A DNA stretch of 64,000 nucleotides from Deltaproteobacteria bacterium (GTDB taxonomy: Bacteria; SZUA-79; Acidulodesulfobacterales; Acidulodesulfobacteraceae), in assembly GCA_023489335.1 (NCBI GenBank), contig JAMDCP010000012.1:1-64000 (forward strand). Reading direction: 5' to 3'. Below the pieces are notes generated by a model that saw nothing but the letters and a program-made list of their open reading frames with translations, searched no databases and was not told the origin of the DNA. Numbering within the stretch: the first letter of the stretch is position 1; each line of letters opens with the position of its first letter. This document shows positions 1 to 8,496 of this stretch, in pieces. Both the position numbers and the translations under genes were made by a program.

Positions 1-2
1 TA

Positions 3-122
3 GGCAAGGAACTTGCCGAATTTACGCTTGGGGAAACGGGCAATGTGGATGACCGTAGCATTAGCTACCTAAAAAGCACCCCGTCTGAGAACCAAGAAGC
101 CCCGTCCGTAAGGGCGGGGTAG
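3..122 (+). pseudogene. tnpB: TnpB (IS200/IS605 OrfB) C-terminal end, cut by the window edge
   Basis: The frame is open from the window edge and ends at TAG 120-122, giving the last 39 residues of a protein. The ending (…SENQEAPSVRAG) and the way the stop codon lies in the right-end hairpin are typical of TnpB/OrfB of IS200/IS605 and IS1341-type elements, the RNA-guided nuclease family ancestral to Cas12. The catalytic RuvC-like part would lie left of the window, so I cannot say whether the gene is intact. The identification rests on the tail plus the hairpin. Confidence 0.6.
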
Positions 123-127
123 TTCAC
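100..127 (+). mobile_element. Right end of an IS200/IS605-type element (hairpin plus TTCAC)
   Basis: An 8-bp stem (100-107 with 112-119, one G-T pair) closes a GTAA loop and is followed directly by TAGTTCAC. This subterminal hairpin overlapping the tnpB stop is how IS200/IS605 right ends look; in TnpB systems it also forms the end of the guide (omega) RNA scaffold. The bases just after about 127 would be the native guide. The exact transposon end is inferred. Confidence 0.6.
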
Positions 128-320
128 AGAAGAAATATCCCATTATAAATCTATTTACCGGACAGGCGGCTTTGACGCCGCCGTCAAACAATTAAAGGAC
201 GACGGGAAGGACGTAAACTGGATAATGCATTACCGGAACGAGATATTCCCCGACAGGACCATGACCGAGGTGGAAAAGGCGGTAAAGGCAATAGAAAAAG
301 ACAACGGAATGGAGATGTGA
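123..320 (+). pseudogene. 3' fragment of an unidentified gene behind the IS end
   Basis: After the tnpB TAG the same frame stays open for 65 codons to TGA 318-320, with no ATG, GTG or TTG start near its beginning. The translation is soluble and charged, with a region around FDAAVKQL and a C-terminus ending EKDNGMEM. I do not recognise the family. The absent start and the position directly against the element end suggest a host gene interrupted by the insertion, with its 5' part left of the window. Confidence 0.4.
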
Positions 321-328
321 AATTTTTT

Positions 329-357
329 TTGCTTTTTGTATTCTGTTTTGATATAAT
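329..357 (+). promoter_or_regulatory. Strong sigma70-like promoter of the pilus operon
   Basis: TTGCTT (329-334), a 17-bp spacer, then TATAAT (352-357) preceded by TG at 349-350, an extended -10. It lies about 45 bp before the first operon gene. No other good promoter is seen between the closely packed genes from 404 to 10076, so this may drive the whole set. Confidence 0.6.
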
Positions 358-403
358 TAAAAAGAATTAATATTAATTATATATTCAAATACAATATTTA
401 AAA

Positions 404-1024
404 ATGCTTAATATAGACATTCTGGAAAATTTAAGAAGGTTAAATAAGGTAGCGCAGGCAAGGGATGAGGCTACAGGCAAGCATACTCAAAGAATTGCGG
501 CGTATTGCAAATTGCTTACTAAAGCTCTGCATCTTTCGAATGATTTCGCCAACGATATGTTTTTTGCCGCGCCGATGCACGACATAGGTAAGGTAGGAAT
601 ACCGGATAACATACTTTTAAAGCCGGGTAAGCTCACGCCTGACGAGTTTGAAACGATAAAATTCCACTGTGAAATCGGCTACAAAATACTTAATAATTCA
701 GGGAATCCAGGCGCAAAAAACGATATTTTTAGTCTTGCGGCGGAAATAGCTCTTACGCATCACGAAAAATGGGATGGGAGCGGTTATCCAAATGGCTTGC
801 GGGGGAACAATATTCCCCTATCGGGCAGGATAACCATAATAGCGGACGTATTCGATGCCCTCACGAATGGGAGAGTTTACAAGCCGGCATATTCCACTTG
901 CGAAAGCGTAAGGATAATGAGGGACGAGATGTCCTCGGGCAAAGCGTTTGACCCGGATATTTTTACTATTTTTATTAAAAATATAGATGGTTTTGATTTT
1001 ATAAAAGAAAAACAAAGGAAATAA
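404..1024 (+). CDS. HD-GYP domain protein, probable c-di-GMP phosphodiesterase
   Basis: The 206-residue protein is almost only an HD-GYP domain. It has HD at 59-60 followed by IGKVGIPDNILLKPG, a HH pair at 119-120 and the GYP-type motif WDGSGYP at 123-129, then the usual IADVFDALT segment. These are the metal ligands and signature of phosphodiesterases that hydrolyse cyclic di-GMP. There is no receiver, sensor or membrane segment, so it is a free-standing cytoplasmic enzyme. The ribosome site is weak. The next gene starts three bases after its stop, so it is the first gene of the pilus operon and probably lowers c-di-GMP locally or regulates the machine. Confidence 0.85.
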   Translation: MLNIDILENLRRLNKVAQARDEATGKHTQRIAAYCKLLTKALHLSNDFANDMFFAAPMHDIGKVGIPDNILLKPGKLTPDEFETIKFHCEIGYKILNNSGNPGAKNDIFSLAAEIALTHHEKWDGSGYPNGLRGNNIPLSGRITIIADVFDALTNGRVYKPAYSTCESVRIMRDEMSSGKAFDPDIFTIFIKNIDGFDFIKEKQRK

Positions 1025-1026
1025 TA

Positions 1027-1602
1027 ATGAACGATAAAGGGTTTATAATTATTCCAATATTAATAATCTTAAGTATTGCGGCCGCGGCTGGAATATATTT
1101 TTATAAACCCGTTAAGACAAATGCGGATAGCAGGTTTAATATCAAAAAAGAAAATCAAAAAATGAGGGAACTTATCTCTATGTATTATTTAAAAAAGAAA
1201 AATCCGATAAAGATTGTTAAAACAAAAAAAGCAAAACTTCCGGCGGGCGGGCGGAAGTTTATTAAGACAAAAAGAATTATCAACGAAAATAAAAAAGAAG
1301 CTAAAATTAAAAACCAAGAAAAAATAAAACCGCCTAAAATTCTAAAACCCTCAATATTCGGCGACGCAAGTCCCCTTCCGTCCGTCAGTTTATATGCTAA
1401 CAAGACGCCTTTATGGAGGGTTATCGAAGAGCTCAACGAAAAAACGGGGTATTACTTTATAGCGAAACATATTAATCTTGCCCGCTCTATAACGATAAAT
1501 CTTAAGGCAATAAATCTCGCGGTATTACTTAACAGACTTTTCGGCAGGTCTTACAAAATATTTATATACATAGATAAAAAGGAGGTGGTCATAAAAAAAT
1601 GA
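1027..1602 (+). CDS. Membrane-anchored STN/N0-domain protein of the pilus operon
   Basis: The protein has 191 residues. A hydrophobic segment near residues 6-25 is followed by a very Lys-rich linker (about 35-105) and a C-terminal domain (about 115-190) that reads like the STN/N0 fold of secretins: a short strand, then a helix with LWRVIEELNEKTGY, and strands with ITINLKAINLAVLLNRLF. Secretins normally carry this domain themselves. The stop overlaps the next start by four bases. It probably sits in the inner membrane with the STN domain in the periplasm, contacting the secretin or PilP-like protein. Family assignment is by pattern only. Confidence 0.55.
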   Translation: MNDKGFIIIPILIILSIAAAAGIYFYKPVKTNADSRFNIKKENQKMRELISMYYLKKKNPIKIVKTKKAKLPAGGRKFIKTKRIINENKKEAKIKNQEKIKPPKILKPSIFGDASPLPSVSLYANKTPLWRVIEELNEKTGYYFIAKHINLARSITINLKAINLAVLLNRLFGRSYKIFIYIDKKEVVIKK

Positions 1603-2705
1603 ATTATATTTACGATTCATACATAGACAGATTTGAAGGTTTAAACGATACGGGCAGTTTAGTAAATTACGACTCGCCCGTCTCCCAAAGCTTTTTAGCT
1701 TTTTTGTCTCGCAATATAAAGATAAAACCGTATAAGTTTAAAGCAAGGGGCTATCAGAAATTTATTAAGAAATTTTCCGAAAGGCGGTCGGTATCAGTCT
1801 GGAAAGACGAAGACGCTTATATAGTATTTTCTTCAGAAAATACTATAATTCAAGACATTTATGATTCTTATAATTCATATCCATTTCCTTATCAGATTTT
1901 ATTCTTAAAGTACTTAAAAAGCATTAGTCATACAGATTCTACGAATATATTCTTAGAGAGGATAGAAGATAAAGCCGTAAGAATGACTATAATTACCGAG
2001 AAAAAAGATATCGCTACGGATATTACGAATATACAGTCTTTTCAGAACCAGATAGATGAAATGATAAATTCTCTAAACAAAAGAGGGTTCGCTAAAATCA
2101 ATTTTTTCGTTTTAGATAAAACGCTTATAGGGTTTTTAAACGCAGAACGCGAACCGGCGCTGATTTCGTATGCCGATATTTTTGCGATGTTCGAGGGCAT
2201 AGACCAGTATATTTTCGCCGAGCCTAAAGAAAATATTAAAAAAAGAGTTAAGGAAAAAAATTTAAAAGAAACGGTATTAATTGCCGTTTCGGCTTTAATG
2301 CTTATTTTCTCGCTTGCCGGTTATAAAAACATAAACGATAAATTGTCCGATTTTTCCTCTAAAATAGAAGCGGCACGCACAAAAAACGATATTCTTTTTA
2401 ACAAATTAAAAACGCTTTCGAGCGAAAGATTTTTACATATTTTATCCAAACAGCCGCAATACGCGAAGTCGTTAATAAATATTCTTTCCAAGTTTCCCGC
2501 GGGCGCGGCGATTAAATATATAGAAGTGAGAAATGCGGGCGGAAGCTACGAAATAACCGGTATAGGATATACGGCAGGCGGTCCTGTAGAATTTGTAAAA
2601 GATTTTAACGAACTGCAAAATAATTTAAAGGCAGCCGGGGTAGAAGTTACAAGTTATATTACCAAGACAGGTAAACCGTATTTTTATTTCCAAGGACGCT
2701 TATGA
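1599..2705 (+). CDS. PilN/GspL-like inner-membrane assembly protein
   Basis: The protein has 368 residues. A long cytoplasmic N-terminal part (1-225), where no actin-like ATP site of PilM is obvious, is followed by one transmembrane helix near 228-248, a coiled coil (about 250-290) and a periplasmic domain with the LINILSKFPAGAAIKYIEV pattern of PilN/GspL ferredoxin-like domains. It may fuse the PilM-like cytoplasmic and PilN-like periplasmic roles, as GspL does. It overlaps both neighbours by four bases. Expected role: part of the alignment complex linking the ATPase/platform to the secretin. Confidence 0.6.
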   Translation: MNYIYDSYIDRFEGLNDTGSLVNYDSPVSQSFLAFLSRNIKIKPYKFKARGYQKFIKKFSERRSVSVWKDEDAYIVFSSENTIIQDIYDSYNSYPFPYQILFLKYLKSISHTDSTNIFLERIEDKAVRMTIITEKKDIATDITNIQSFQNQIDEMINSLNKRGFAKINFFVLDKTLIGFLNAEREPALISYADIFAMFEGIDQYIFAEPKENIKKRVKEKNLKETVLIAVSALMLIFSLAGYKNINDKLSDFSSKIEAARTKNDILFNKLKTLSSERFLHILSKQPQYAKSLINILSKFPAGAAIKYIEVRNAGGSYEITGIGYTAGGPVEFVKDFNELQNNLKAAGVEVTSYITKTGKPYFYFQGRL

Positions 2706-3331
2706 AGAAAATAGTATCGATAATAATTATACTATTTTCGCTTTTTCTTATTTTTAAAACAGCGAAAATATATCCGCGTTATAAGTACGAGAAAGAAAGT
2801 TATGCGGCGCTAAAACAAAAACAAAGGAATTTGAATTCCGAAATAGTGTCGGTAAAGAGAGTCGAAATTCCTAAAACCGTCTATGGGTACCACCGCCTTA
2901 CGACCTATTTATTTACTTTCTTAAGCTATATTAATTATTTAAATTCAAACGGTTTTAAAATAAAGGTTGATTTAATCAAAGTTCCAGTTTCCGCTATCAC
3001 CTCCCCAAACATGATCGGCGGCGGGAAACCGGGTTTTATTACGGCTCCCCGCCCGCTTCATGTTTTTAATAAAACTAAAGGTTATGACAAAAAAGAAATA
3101 ATTCCCGCTAATTTCGGGCAAATAAAAAATCTATCTTATTACATAGGGGGTTCAAATACCTTTTACGGACTAAAAAAAATTAATATTAAGCTTAAAATAA
3201 CTAAATATTATTCGATAAAAGAATTCTTCTTAATTTTAAACAACATACGGAACCTTTTTCCGGCGAAAATAAATTTTATAAAAATATCGAAGAAAAGAAC
3301 GAATATAACCCTTAATCTGTACGGAGTATAA
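2702..3331 (+). CDS. PilO/GspM-like inner-membrane protein
   Basis: The protein has 209 residues. A short cytoplasmic start is followed by a transmembrane helix (about 5-22), a short coiled coil with Glu and Lys, and a periplasmic part ending in a ferredoxin-like pattern (KINIKLKITKYYSIKEFF then INFIKISKKRTNITLNL). Size, topology and position directly after the PilN-like gene (4-bp overlap) match PilO/GspM. Sequence similarity to known PilO is low, so the call is mainly by position. Confidence 0.5.
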   Translation: MKKIVSIIIILFSLFLIFKTAKIYPRYKYEKESYAALKQKQRNLNSEIVSVKRVEIPKTVYGYHRLTTYLFTFLSYINYLNSNGFKIKVDLIKVPVSAITSPNMIGGGKPGFITAPRPLHVFNKTKGYDKKEIIPANFGQIKNLSYYIGGSNTFYGLKKINIKLKITKYYSIKEFFLILNNIRNLFPAKINFIKISKKRTNITLNLYGV

Positions 3332-3332
3332 A

Positions 3333-4028
3333 ATGAAAATTATAAATTTTAAAGCGCTTTCGAAAAGAAAAAAAATAACGCTTATAGCGTTATCGGTCTT
3401 ATTTATAGCGTCTATAATAGCGGTTTTTTTATCAAAACATGAGCCGCAAACAAAAACGCCTACATTTTCTTCGTTTTTAAAACATTCCGCCACTTCAGGG
3501 ATAATTCATTCACCCTTTTCCGCCGCTCCCGTGCCTGCCGAAACCGGAAAAATAAAAATAGCGGCGCCAAAGTCGGTAATTTCAAAAAAACAGGATAATA
3601 AATTAAACGATTTATTTAAGTTAGAGCAGAAAAAGAAATCTTTGCCGATATCTACTCATACCGCCCATCCTTATCCTATGCCGGCAACCTTTCCGGCCGG
3701 ACAGGGGTATCCAAATATAAATAATATTCCTAATGCAATTAAAAATATTCGGTCGCAATTGCCCGGTATAACTCATGTCCCTAACCGGCAAAAATTCGAA
3801 GTATTAGGTATATCGGGACGAAATGCCGTTATTCAATATAAAGGCGCGGATTTATACTTAAAATCCAACGAGGCTTTCGGGAGCTGTTTTGTAATAGAAA
3901 TTGGCTACTCGTCGGTTAAAATATCGTGTAATAAAATCGCACGGAGCTACCCCGTTTCGTTCGGCGCAAATACAAACAATAACGGTAATACAAACCTTAA
4001 CCCGGTTCGTGTCCCTAAAGTCAAATGA
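3333..4028 (+). CDS. PilP/GspC-like periplasmic connector
   Basis: The protein has 231 residues. A transmembrane helix (about 15-33) is followed by a Pro/Ala/His-rich flexible region (about 40-150) and a small C-terminal beta domain (about 155-220) with FEVLGISGRNAVIQYKGADL, the pattern of PilP/GspC homology-region domains that bind the secretin N0 domain. It sits just before the secretin gene, whose start lies within this gene's end. It probably couples the inner-membrane complex to the secretin. Confidence 0.5.
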   Translation: MKIINFKALSKRKKITLIALSVLFIASIIAVFLSKHEPQTKTPTFSSFLKHSATSGIIHSPFSAAPVPAETGKIKIAAPKSVISKKQDNKLNDLFKLEQKKKSLPISTHTAHPYPMPATFPAGQGYPNINNIPNAIKNIRSQLPGITHVPNRQKFEVLGISGRNAVIQYKGADLYLKSNEAFGSCFVIEIGYSSVKISCNKIARSYPVSFGANTNNNGNTNLNPVRVPKVK

Positions 4029-4039
4029 GGAGCCTTAAT

Positions 4040-5581
4040 ATGATGAATATTATTAAAAGTAAAAGCGGCATTCAAGCATCGATAATATTTTTATTTTTAT
4101 TTTTATTTTCAGGTTTTTCCTGCAATGCCCACGCAAATGTGTACATAGTTTCTGCGAAAACTTCCAAACCTGAGTTAAAACCGTCCGCCCATTTAAAGCT
4201 TAAGATTCCGCCTTTGTTTAAGCAAAGAATTTCTCTTATAGGTGGTATGGATATCCAGGCTGCATTAAATCTTATAGCAAGGTCGGTGCGGGGCGTGTCT
4301 TTAGTTATCACTAATCCGATACATAACGGCAATATAAACGATTTTTACATTAAACGCCAGCCTCTTTACCGGGTGCTGAAAACGGTGGTAGTCGCAAACG
4401 GTTACGGATACAGCTATAAAGACGGCATTTTAAAAGTGTTCGGTTTTGAAAAAAGAACATTTAGAATACCTGTATCTGATTTATTTCTGCAGTTTTCCGG
4501 CTCGGTTGGCGCCGCCGGCATGAATGCAGGTAATAACAATAATAATATAAATTCGGCAATGGGCGGATACGGAACTCAAACACCTACCACCACTTCTGGA
4601 ACGCAAACGGCGGGCGCTTCGAGTAACTTGTCTAACCCAGGCGGCGAAATAAGCCTATCGGCTTCCAATAAAAAAAGTTTATATCAATACCTTAAAGATA
4701 ATTTAAAAATTATATTGAAACACGGCTCGTTCACCATAGAACCTAAAAACGGAATAATATATTTAAGCGGTCGGGCGGGCGAAGTTGAAAGCTCTCTTAA
4801 TTTTCTGAAGAAAGTAAAAGAAAACCTTTCGCATATGGTACTTTTAAAAGTCGAGGTAATAGACATAACCTTGAATAAACAGTTTCAGGCGGGGATAAAC
4901 TGGAACGAGGTTTTCAACAGCGCGTTTAAATCAAATGCGTTAGGATTAAGCTCCGTATCTATCGGACTTCCTCTTGCATCCGGAAACGATATTTCGAATG
5001 TTCCGGAACTGACTTTCGGCAGCGGCAGCCAAGGCGCCGTCATTAACGCCCTTTCCACGCAGGGAACGGTAGACGTAATATCGCAGCCGCGGCTTATGCT
5101 TATTTCCGGGGAAACGAGGGTAATTTCATCGGGAACTATATCAAATTTTTTGCAGACGGTTATGACCACGTCTTTAGGCGGCTTAACGAGCACCACTCAA
5201 ACTTATCCTGTTATAGGTCAAGCGTATTCGGGACTCGGAATAGCGTTTACCCCATATGTCGATTATAAAAGAGGTTTGGTTCACGTAACTATAAATTTTA
5301 TGGATAACAATATTACGGGGTATAACCAGTTTACCGTATCAGGCAATACATTTTCGGAGCCGGAGATATCGGCAAAAAGTTTTACGGATACCGTGATAAT
5401 CCAAAATAACAAAACAATGGTGATAGGCGGTATCCTATCGGCGAATAAGACTAAATCAATATATGGGGTGCCGCTCCTCGAAGACGTCCCGCTCTTAGGG
5501 AACCTCTTTAAATCCGTTAATTATCAAAAAACCAAAGACGACCTTATCATAATGATAACGCCGATTATTACTTCCGAATAA
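4040..5581 (+). CDS. Outer-membrane secretin (PilQ/GspD/MshL family)
   Basis: The protein has 513 residues from ATG 4040. I prefer this start to ATG 4025 because GAGGAG (4027-4032) lies 7 bases before it. Signal peptide (about 10-35 after the start), N-terminal STN/N-domain part (to about 145), a Gly/Asn/Thr-rich linker, then the C-terminal secretin barrel domain. The barrel has the SQPRLMLISGETRVISSG region and the signature VPLLEDVPLLGNLFK near the end. It forms the gated outer-membrane channel for the pilus or secreted substrate. No separate pilotin gene is visible. The stop overlaps the first pilin start. Confidence 0.9.
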   Translation: MMNIIKSKSGIQASIIFLFLFLFSGFSCNAHANVYIVSAKTSKPELKPSAHLKLKIPPLFKQRISLIGGMDIQAALNLIARSVRGVSLVITNPIHNGNINDFYIKRQPLYRVLKTVVVANGYGYSYKDGILKVFGFEKRTFRIPVSDLFLQFSGSVGAAGMNAGNNNNNINSAMGGYGTQTPTTTSGTQTAGASSNLSNPGGEISLSASNKKSLYQYLKDNLKIILKHGSFTIEPKNGIIYLSGRAGEVESSLNFLKKVKENLSHMVLLKVEVIDITLNKQFQAGINWNEVFNSAFKSNALGLSSVSIGLPLASGNDISNVPELTFGSGSQGAVINALSTQGTVDVISQPRLMLISGETRVISSGTISNFLQTVMTTSLGGLTSTTQTYPVIGQAYSGLGIAFTPYVDYKRGLVHVTINFMDNNITGYNQFTVSGNTFSEPEISAKSFTDTVIIQNNKTMVIGGILSANKTKSIYGVPLLEDVPLLGNLFKSVNYQKTKDDLIIMITPIITSE

Positions 5582-6144
5582 TGAAAAAAATAATTATAAA
5601 AAACAATGACGGTTTCACTCTCGCGGAACTCGTAATAGTCATAGCTTTAATAGGCGCCCTCGCCGCGCTTGCGTTAGGTCCGCTGAAAGGGTTATGGAGC
5701 TCTGGGAAAGTTTCGGCAATAACACAAAATATATCTAAACTTAAATTAACATGTGAACAATATGCACAAATGAATGGATATAATTTTAATGGTTTAACTG
5801 CTGAAGGATTGCAAAATGATGGACTTTTACCTACAAATTGGACATTAATAAATGGAGATCCAACTGATATATTTCCGCCTAATCATTCTTTTACAGGTTA
5901 CTGGATAGGCACTGACGCACCTGGTGGCGTTCATGGAGAATTTACTATAGGAGTAGATTCAGAGAATAATAGTATAACAAATAATATGGCACTTCAGCTT
6001 TGTAATAATTTTATCAATCAACTTGCAGGTTTTGTTTATAATGATACAGCTTATAGTGTAGTTGCATCTAATTCTTGTAGTATAGTTATTCCAAGAAATA
6101 ATTTTCCTATCCCCTCAGGACAATTTTTTCTTAGTTTTCAATAA
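5581..6144 (+). CDS. Type IV pilin or major pseudopilin, copy 1
   Basis: The protein has 187 residues. A short basic leader ends at Gly before FTLAELVIVIALIGAL, the classical prepilin peptidase site with Glu at +5, followed by the hydrophobic assembly helix. The globular part carries Cys residues in the middle and near the end that could form the usual disulfide loop. Its first 45 or so codons almost repeat those of the next gene, while the rest differs completely and is much richer in A+T (17 G+C of 60 in 5761-5820). No prepilin peptidase gene lies in the window. Confidence 0.9.
   Translation: MKKIIIKNNDGFTLAELVIVIALIGALAALALGPLKGLWSSGKVSAITQNISKLKLTCEQYAQMNGYNFNGLTAEGLQNDGLLPTNWTLINGDPTDIFPPNHSFTGYWIGTDAPGGVHGEFTIGVDSENNSITNNMALQLCNNFINQLAGFVYNDTAYSVVASNSCSIVIPRNNFPIPSGQFFLSFQ
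5647..5702 (+). repeat. 56-bp exact direct repeat, copy 1 (second at 6243-6298)
   Basis: The DNA encoding the pilin assembly helix from LIGAL to LWSS is identical, third codon positions included, to 6243-6298 in the next gene. Just outside this block synonymous differences appear. Exact identity at silent sites points to recent duplication or gene conversion. Confidence 0.95.
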
Positions 6145-6179
6145 TAATTAAAATAAAATTAAACAGGAGGAAGTTTAAT

Positions 6180-6761
6180 ATGCTAAAAAAAATTAATTCT
6201 CAAGACGGTTTTACCCTCGCTGAGCTCGTTATAGTCATAGCCTTAATAGGCGCCCTCGCCGCGCTTGCGTTAGGTCCGCTGAAAGGGTTATGGAGCTCGG
6301 GGAAAGTTTCATCGGCGGTCTCTAATGTTCAGCGGCTCGAAAATGAGGTTAATATCTATGCGGGATATAATGCCGGCATGGTAAATACGGGTGGGACGGA
6401 TATTATAGCGGCTATGGTCGCGCAAGGAGTAATCGGAACTAACTGGACTAACTCCGACGGCGATACGGGATCAGGCGCTTGCGGCTCAGGAGGCGGGGTA
6501 GCTCATTGCAACCCCTGGGGCGGTTATTATTCAATCAATAGCGTAGCCTCAAACGTATATACCATTTCCCTTCAGGACGTTCCGCAGAATGCGGCGTTCA
6601 ATATGGCGACCGATTTTTTCAACTCCGCCAATAACGATTACACCGGTTCCGGAACAGGAATATACTGGAATGGCAGTGGACTCACGCCAGGATACATAAA
6701 ATCTACCGTTCCGTCTTCGGCGACTTTAGGCACTCTAACGATATATTTTGAGGCGGCGTAA
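6180..6761 (+). CDS. Type IV pilin or pseudopilin, copy 2
   Basis: The protein has 193 residues and a strong AGGAGGAAG ribosome site just upstream. It has the same leader type and the same FTLAELVIVIALIGAL helix as the preceding gene. The globular domain is unrelated in sequence, Gly- and Asn-rich, with a Cys pair near residues 99-109. This tail has 33 G+C of 60 in 6421-6480, far above the first pilin. The two may be major and minor subunits, or alternative tips on one conserved stalk. Confidence 0.9.
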   Translation: MLKKINSQDGFTLAELVIVIALIGALAALALGPLKGLWSSGKVSSAVSNVQRLENEVNIYAGYNAGMVNTGGTDIIAAMVAQGVIGTNWTNSDGDTGSGACGSGGGVAHCNPWGGYYSINSVASNVYTISLQDVPQNAAFNMATDFFNSANNDYTGSGTGIYWNGSGLTPGYIKSTVPSSATLGTLTIYFEAA

Positions 6762-6763
6762 TA

Positions 6764-8476
6764 ATGGAGCAAATAGGGCAGATACTCTTACGCAGAGGGT
6801 TGGTTTCGGGAGATAAATTAAAAGATGCGTTGCTTCTTCAAGAAACGCAGGAAGATAGGCTTATCGGGGAAATTTTAGTTGAAAAAAAATATATAACGGA
6901 AGAAGATCTTTTAGAGTCCCTTGCGGAGCAGTATAATTTCACCTGTCTAAAATCTATTAATCCGGACGATGTCGATGCCGAATTATGCAAAAAAGTGGAT
7001 GAAACGCTCGCATTCTTATTTGATAAATGTTTTTTAATTTTAAGAGACAAAAACAATAAAGTTAAAGTCGTATGTTATAGGCTTGACCTTGAGATAACCT
7101 CGAGAGTCGGTTTTATAATGGATTACGATATCATACTCGCGCAAAAATCTATTATATACGACGCTTTAAATACAAAATTTATCATAAAAGGAGACGACAG
7201 GGTTCAAAAAGACGATGCAGTGAAACTTTTAAATCAAGTAATAGAAGTAGGAATCGTGAGGAAATCTCCCAACATAAGGATTAAATACGCGATAGATAGT
7301 TTTTATTTAAATTTCGATACAATAGACGGGCAAGTAGAATCTTTCAGGTCTATTTCCGTCAACATAGGAATAGCTATTGTTAATATTATTGCGGGGAATT
7401 GTAAAACTACGCTTATTCCGGGTAAGCCGATGAGCGCAAATTTTTTGCATAAATCCAAACTAATCGATAAAGACGTAGATATAAGGGTTGAGTTTATCCC
7501 TATCGCCGTAAATGCAGCTACTACTTCAAATATTTTCGAAGCAGTACTTAGAATCCATTATTCTTATTCAAAAGATTTTTTAGATGTACATAATTTAGGT
7601 TTTAATTCTCATCAGGTTAATTTATTAAAGTTGGTAAAGAAATTTTCGCACGGCATTATAATCTCGACTGGACCCACGGGTTCGGGGAAAACGACTACAT
7701 TCTATTCTCTTATTAAATACTTATCCGAGATGAGAAAAACTATTTTCACGATAGAGGATCCGGTCGAAAATCATTTTTCCGAGATAAATATAACCCAAAT
7801 GAGCATTAAAGAAAAAGGGCTTGATTTTCCAGACGCAATCCGCTCTATGTTAAGGTGCGAACCGAAAATAATCATGGTGGGCGAAATAAGAGATAAACAT
7901 ACCGCCGAAGCGGCTCTTTCTGCGGCGGAAACGGGACACTTAGTTCTTACGACCGTTCACACAAATTCAGCGCTTGCTTCTTTTAGAAGGCTTGAAACGC
8001 TTGGAATCAATATAACAAGATTTATAGATTCGATCAGAATGATAACTTCCCAAAGACTTTATATCGAACTATGCCCAGAATGTAAAATTAAGGAACCGGT
8101 ATCCAAAGAGGCAAGTATTCTTTTAAATAACGATTATAAAGACTTAAAGCCGTTCTACGAAGACTTTGAAGAATTTCAAAATATAGTCATAAGGGAAGAT
8201 ATAAGCATTAAGCGTGTGGAAGAAATTTTTATCAGAAATAAAAAAGGGTGTAAAAACTGTAATTATACGGGGTATAAAAAAAACAAGAGGGCTATTATCG
8301 AAATAGCTCTTTTCGACGACGAAATGAGACAACTTGCGGTAGATACTAAAACCGTGTTCGAACTCGAGAACGCGTTTATAAAAAAAAGAAGTTTTCTGCC
8401 AATAAAAGTGTATGCGTTCAGCTTGCTGATAAAGGGCATTATCGACGTCGAACAATACTTTTCAATAGTTGGATAA
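6764..8476 (+). CDS. pilB: PilB/GspE-type pilus assembly ATPase with MshEN domain
   Basis: The protein has 570 residues. The N-terminal domain (about 1-65) has two repeats of the MshEN pattern (IGQILLRRG…LKDALLLQ and IGEILVEKKYITEEDL), a known c-di-GMP binding module. The ATPase domain has Walker A GPTGSGKTTT near 303-312, the Asp box FTIEDPVE, Walker B IIMVGEIRD, and the His box with LTTVHTNSA. Four Cys (CPEC and CKNC, about 442-502) make the zinc site of PilB/GspE. It is the extension motor; no PilT retraction ATPase follows. It starts three bases after the second pilin. Confidence 0.9.
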   Translation: MEQIGQILLRRGLVSGDKLKDALLLQETQEDRLIGEILVEKKYITEEDLLESLAEQYNFTCLKSINPDDVDAELCKKVDETLAFLFDKCFLILRDKNNKVKVVCYRLDLEITSRVGFIMDYDIILAQKSIIYDALNTKFIIKGDDRVQKDDAVKLLNQVIEVGIVRKSPNIRIKYAIDSFYLNFDTIDGQVESFRSISVNIGIAIVNIIAGNCKTTLIPGKPMSANFLHKSKLIDKDVDIRVEFIPIAVNAATTSNIFEAVLRIHYSYSKDFLDVHNLGFNSHQVNLLKLVKKFSHGIIISTGPTGSGKTTTFYSLIKYLSEMRKTIFTIEDPVENHFSEINITQMSIKEKGLDFPDAIRSMLRCEPKIIMVGEIRDKHTAEAALSAAETGHLVLTTVHTNSALASFRRLETLGINITRFIDSIRMITSQRLYIELCPECKIKEPVSKEASILLNNDYKDLKPFYEDFEEFQNIVIREDISIKRVEEIFIRNKKGCKNCNYTGYKKNKRAIIEIALFDDEMRQLAVDTKTVFELENAFIKKRSFLPIKVYAFSLLIKGIIDVEQYFSIVG

Positions 8477-8496
8477 CAACGTAACTGGAGCTTGTG

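Noticed and set aside
5581..6761. The two pilins as one gene split by a frameshift
   Set aside because: Each has its own leader, cleavage site, helix and head, and the second has its own AGGAGG ribosome site.
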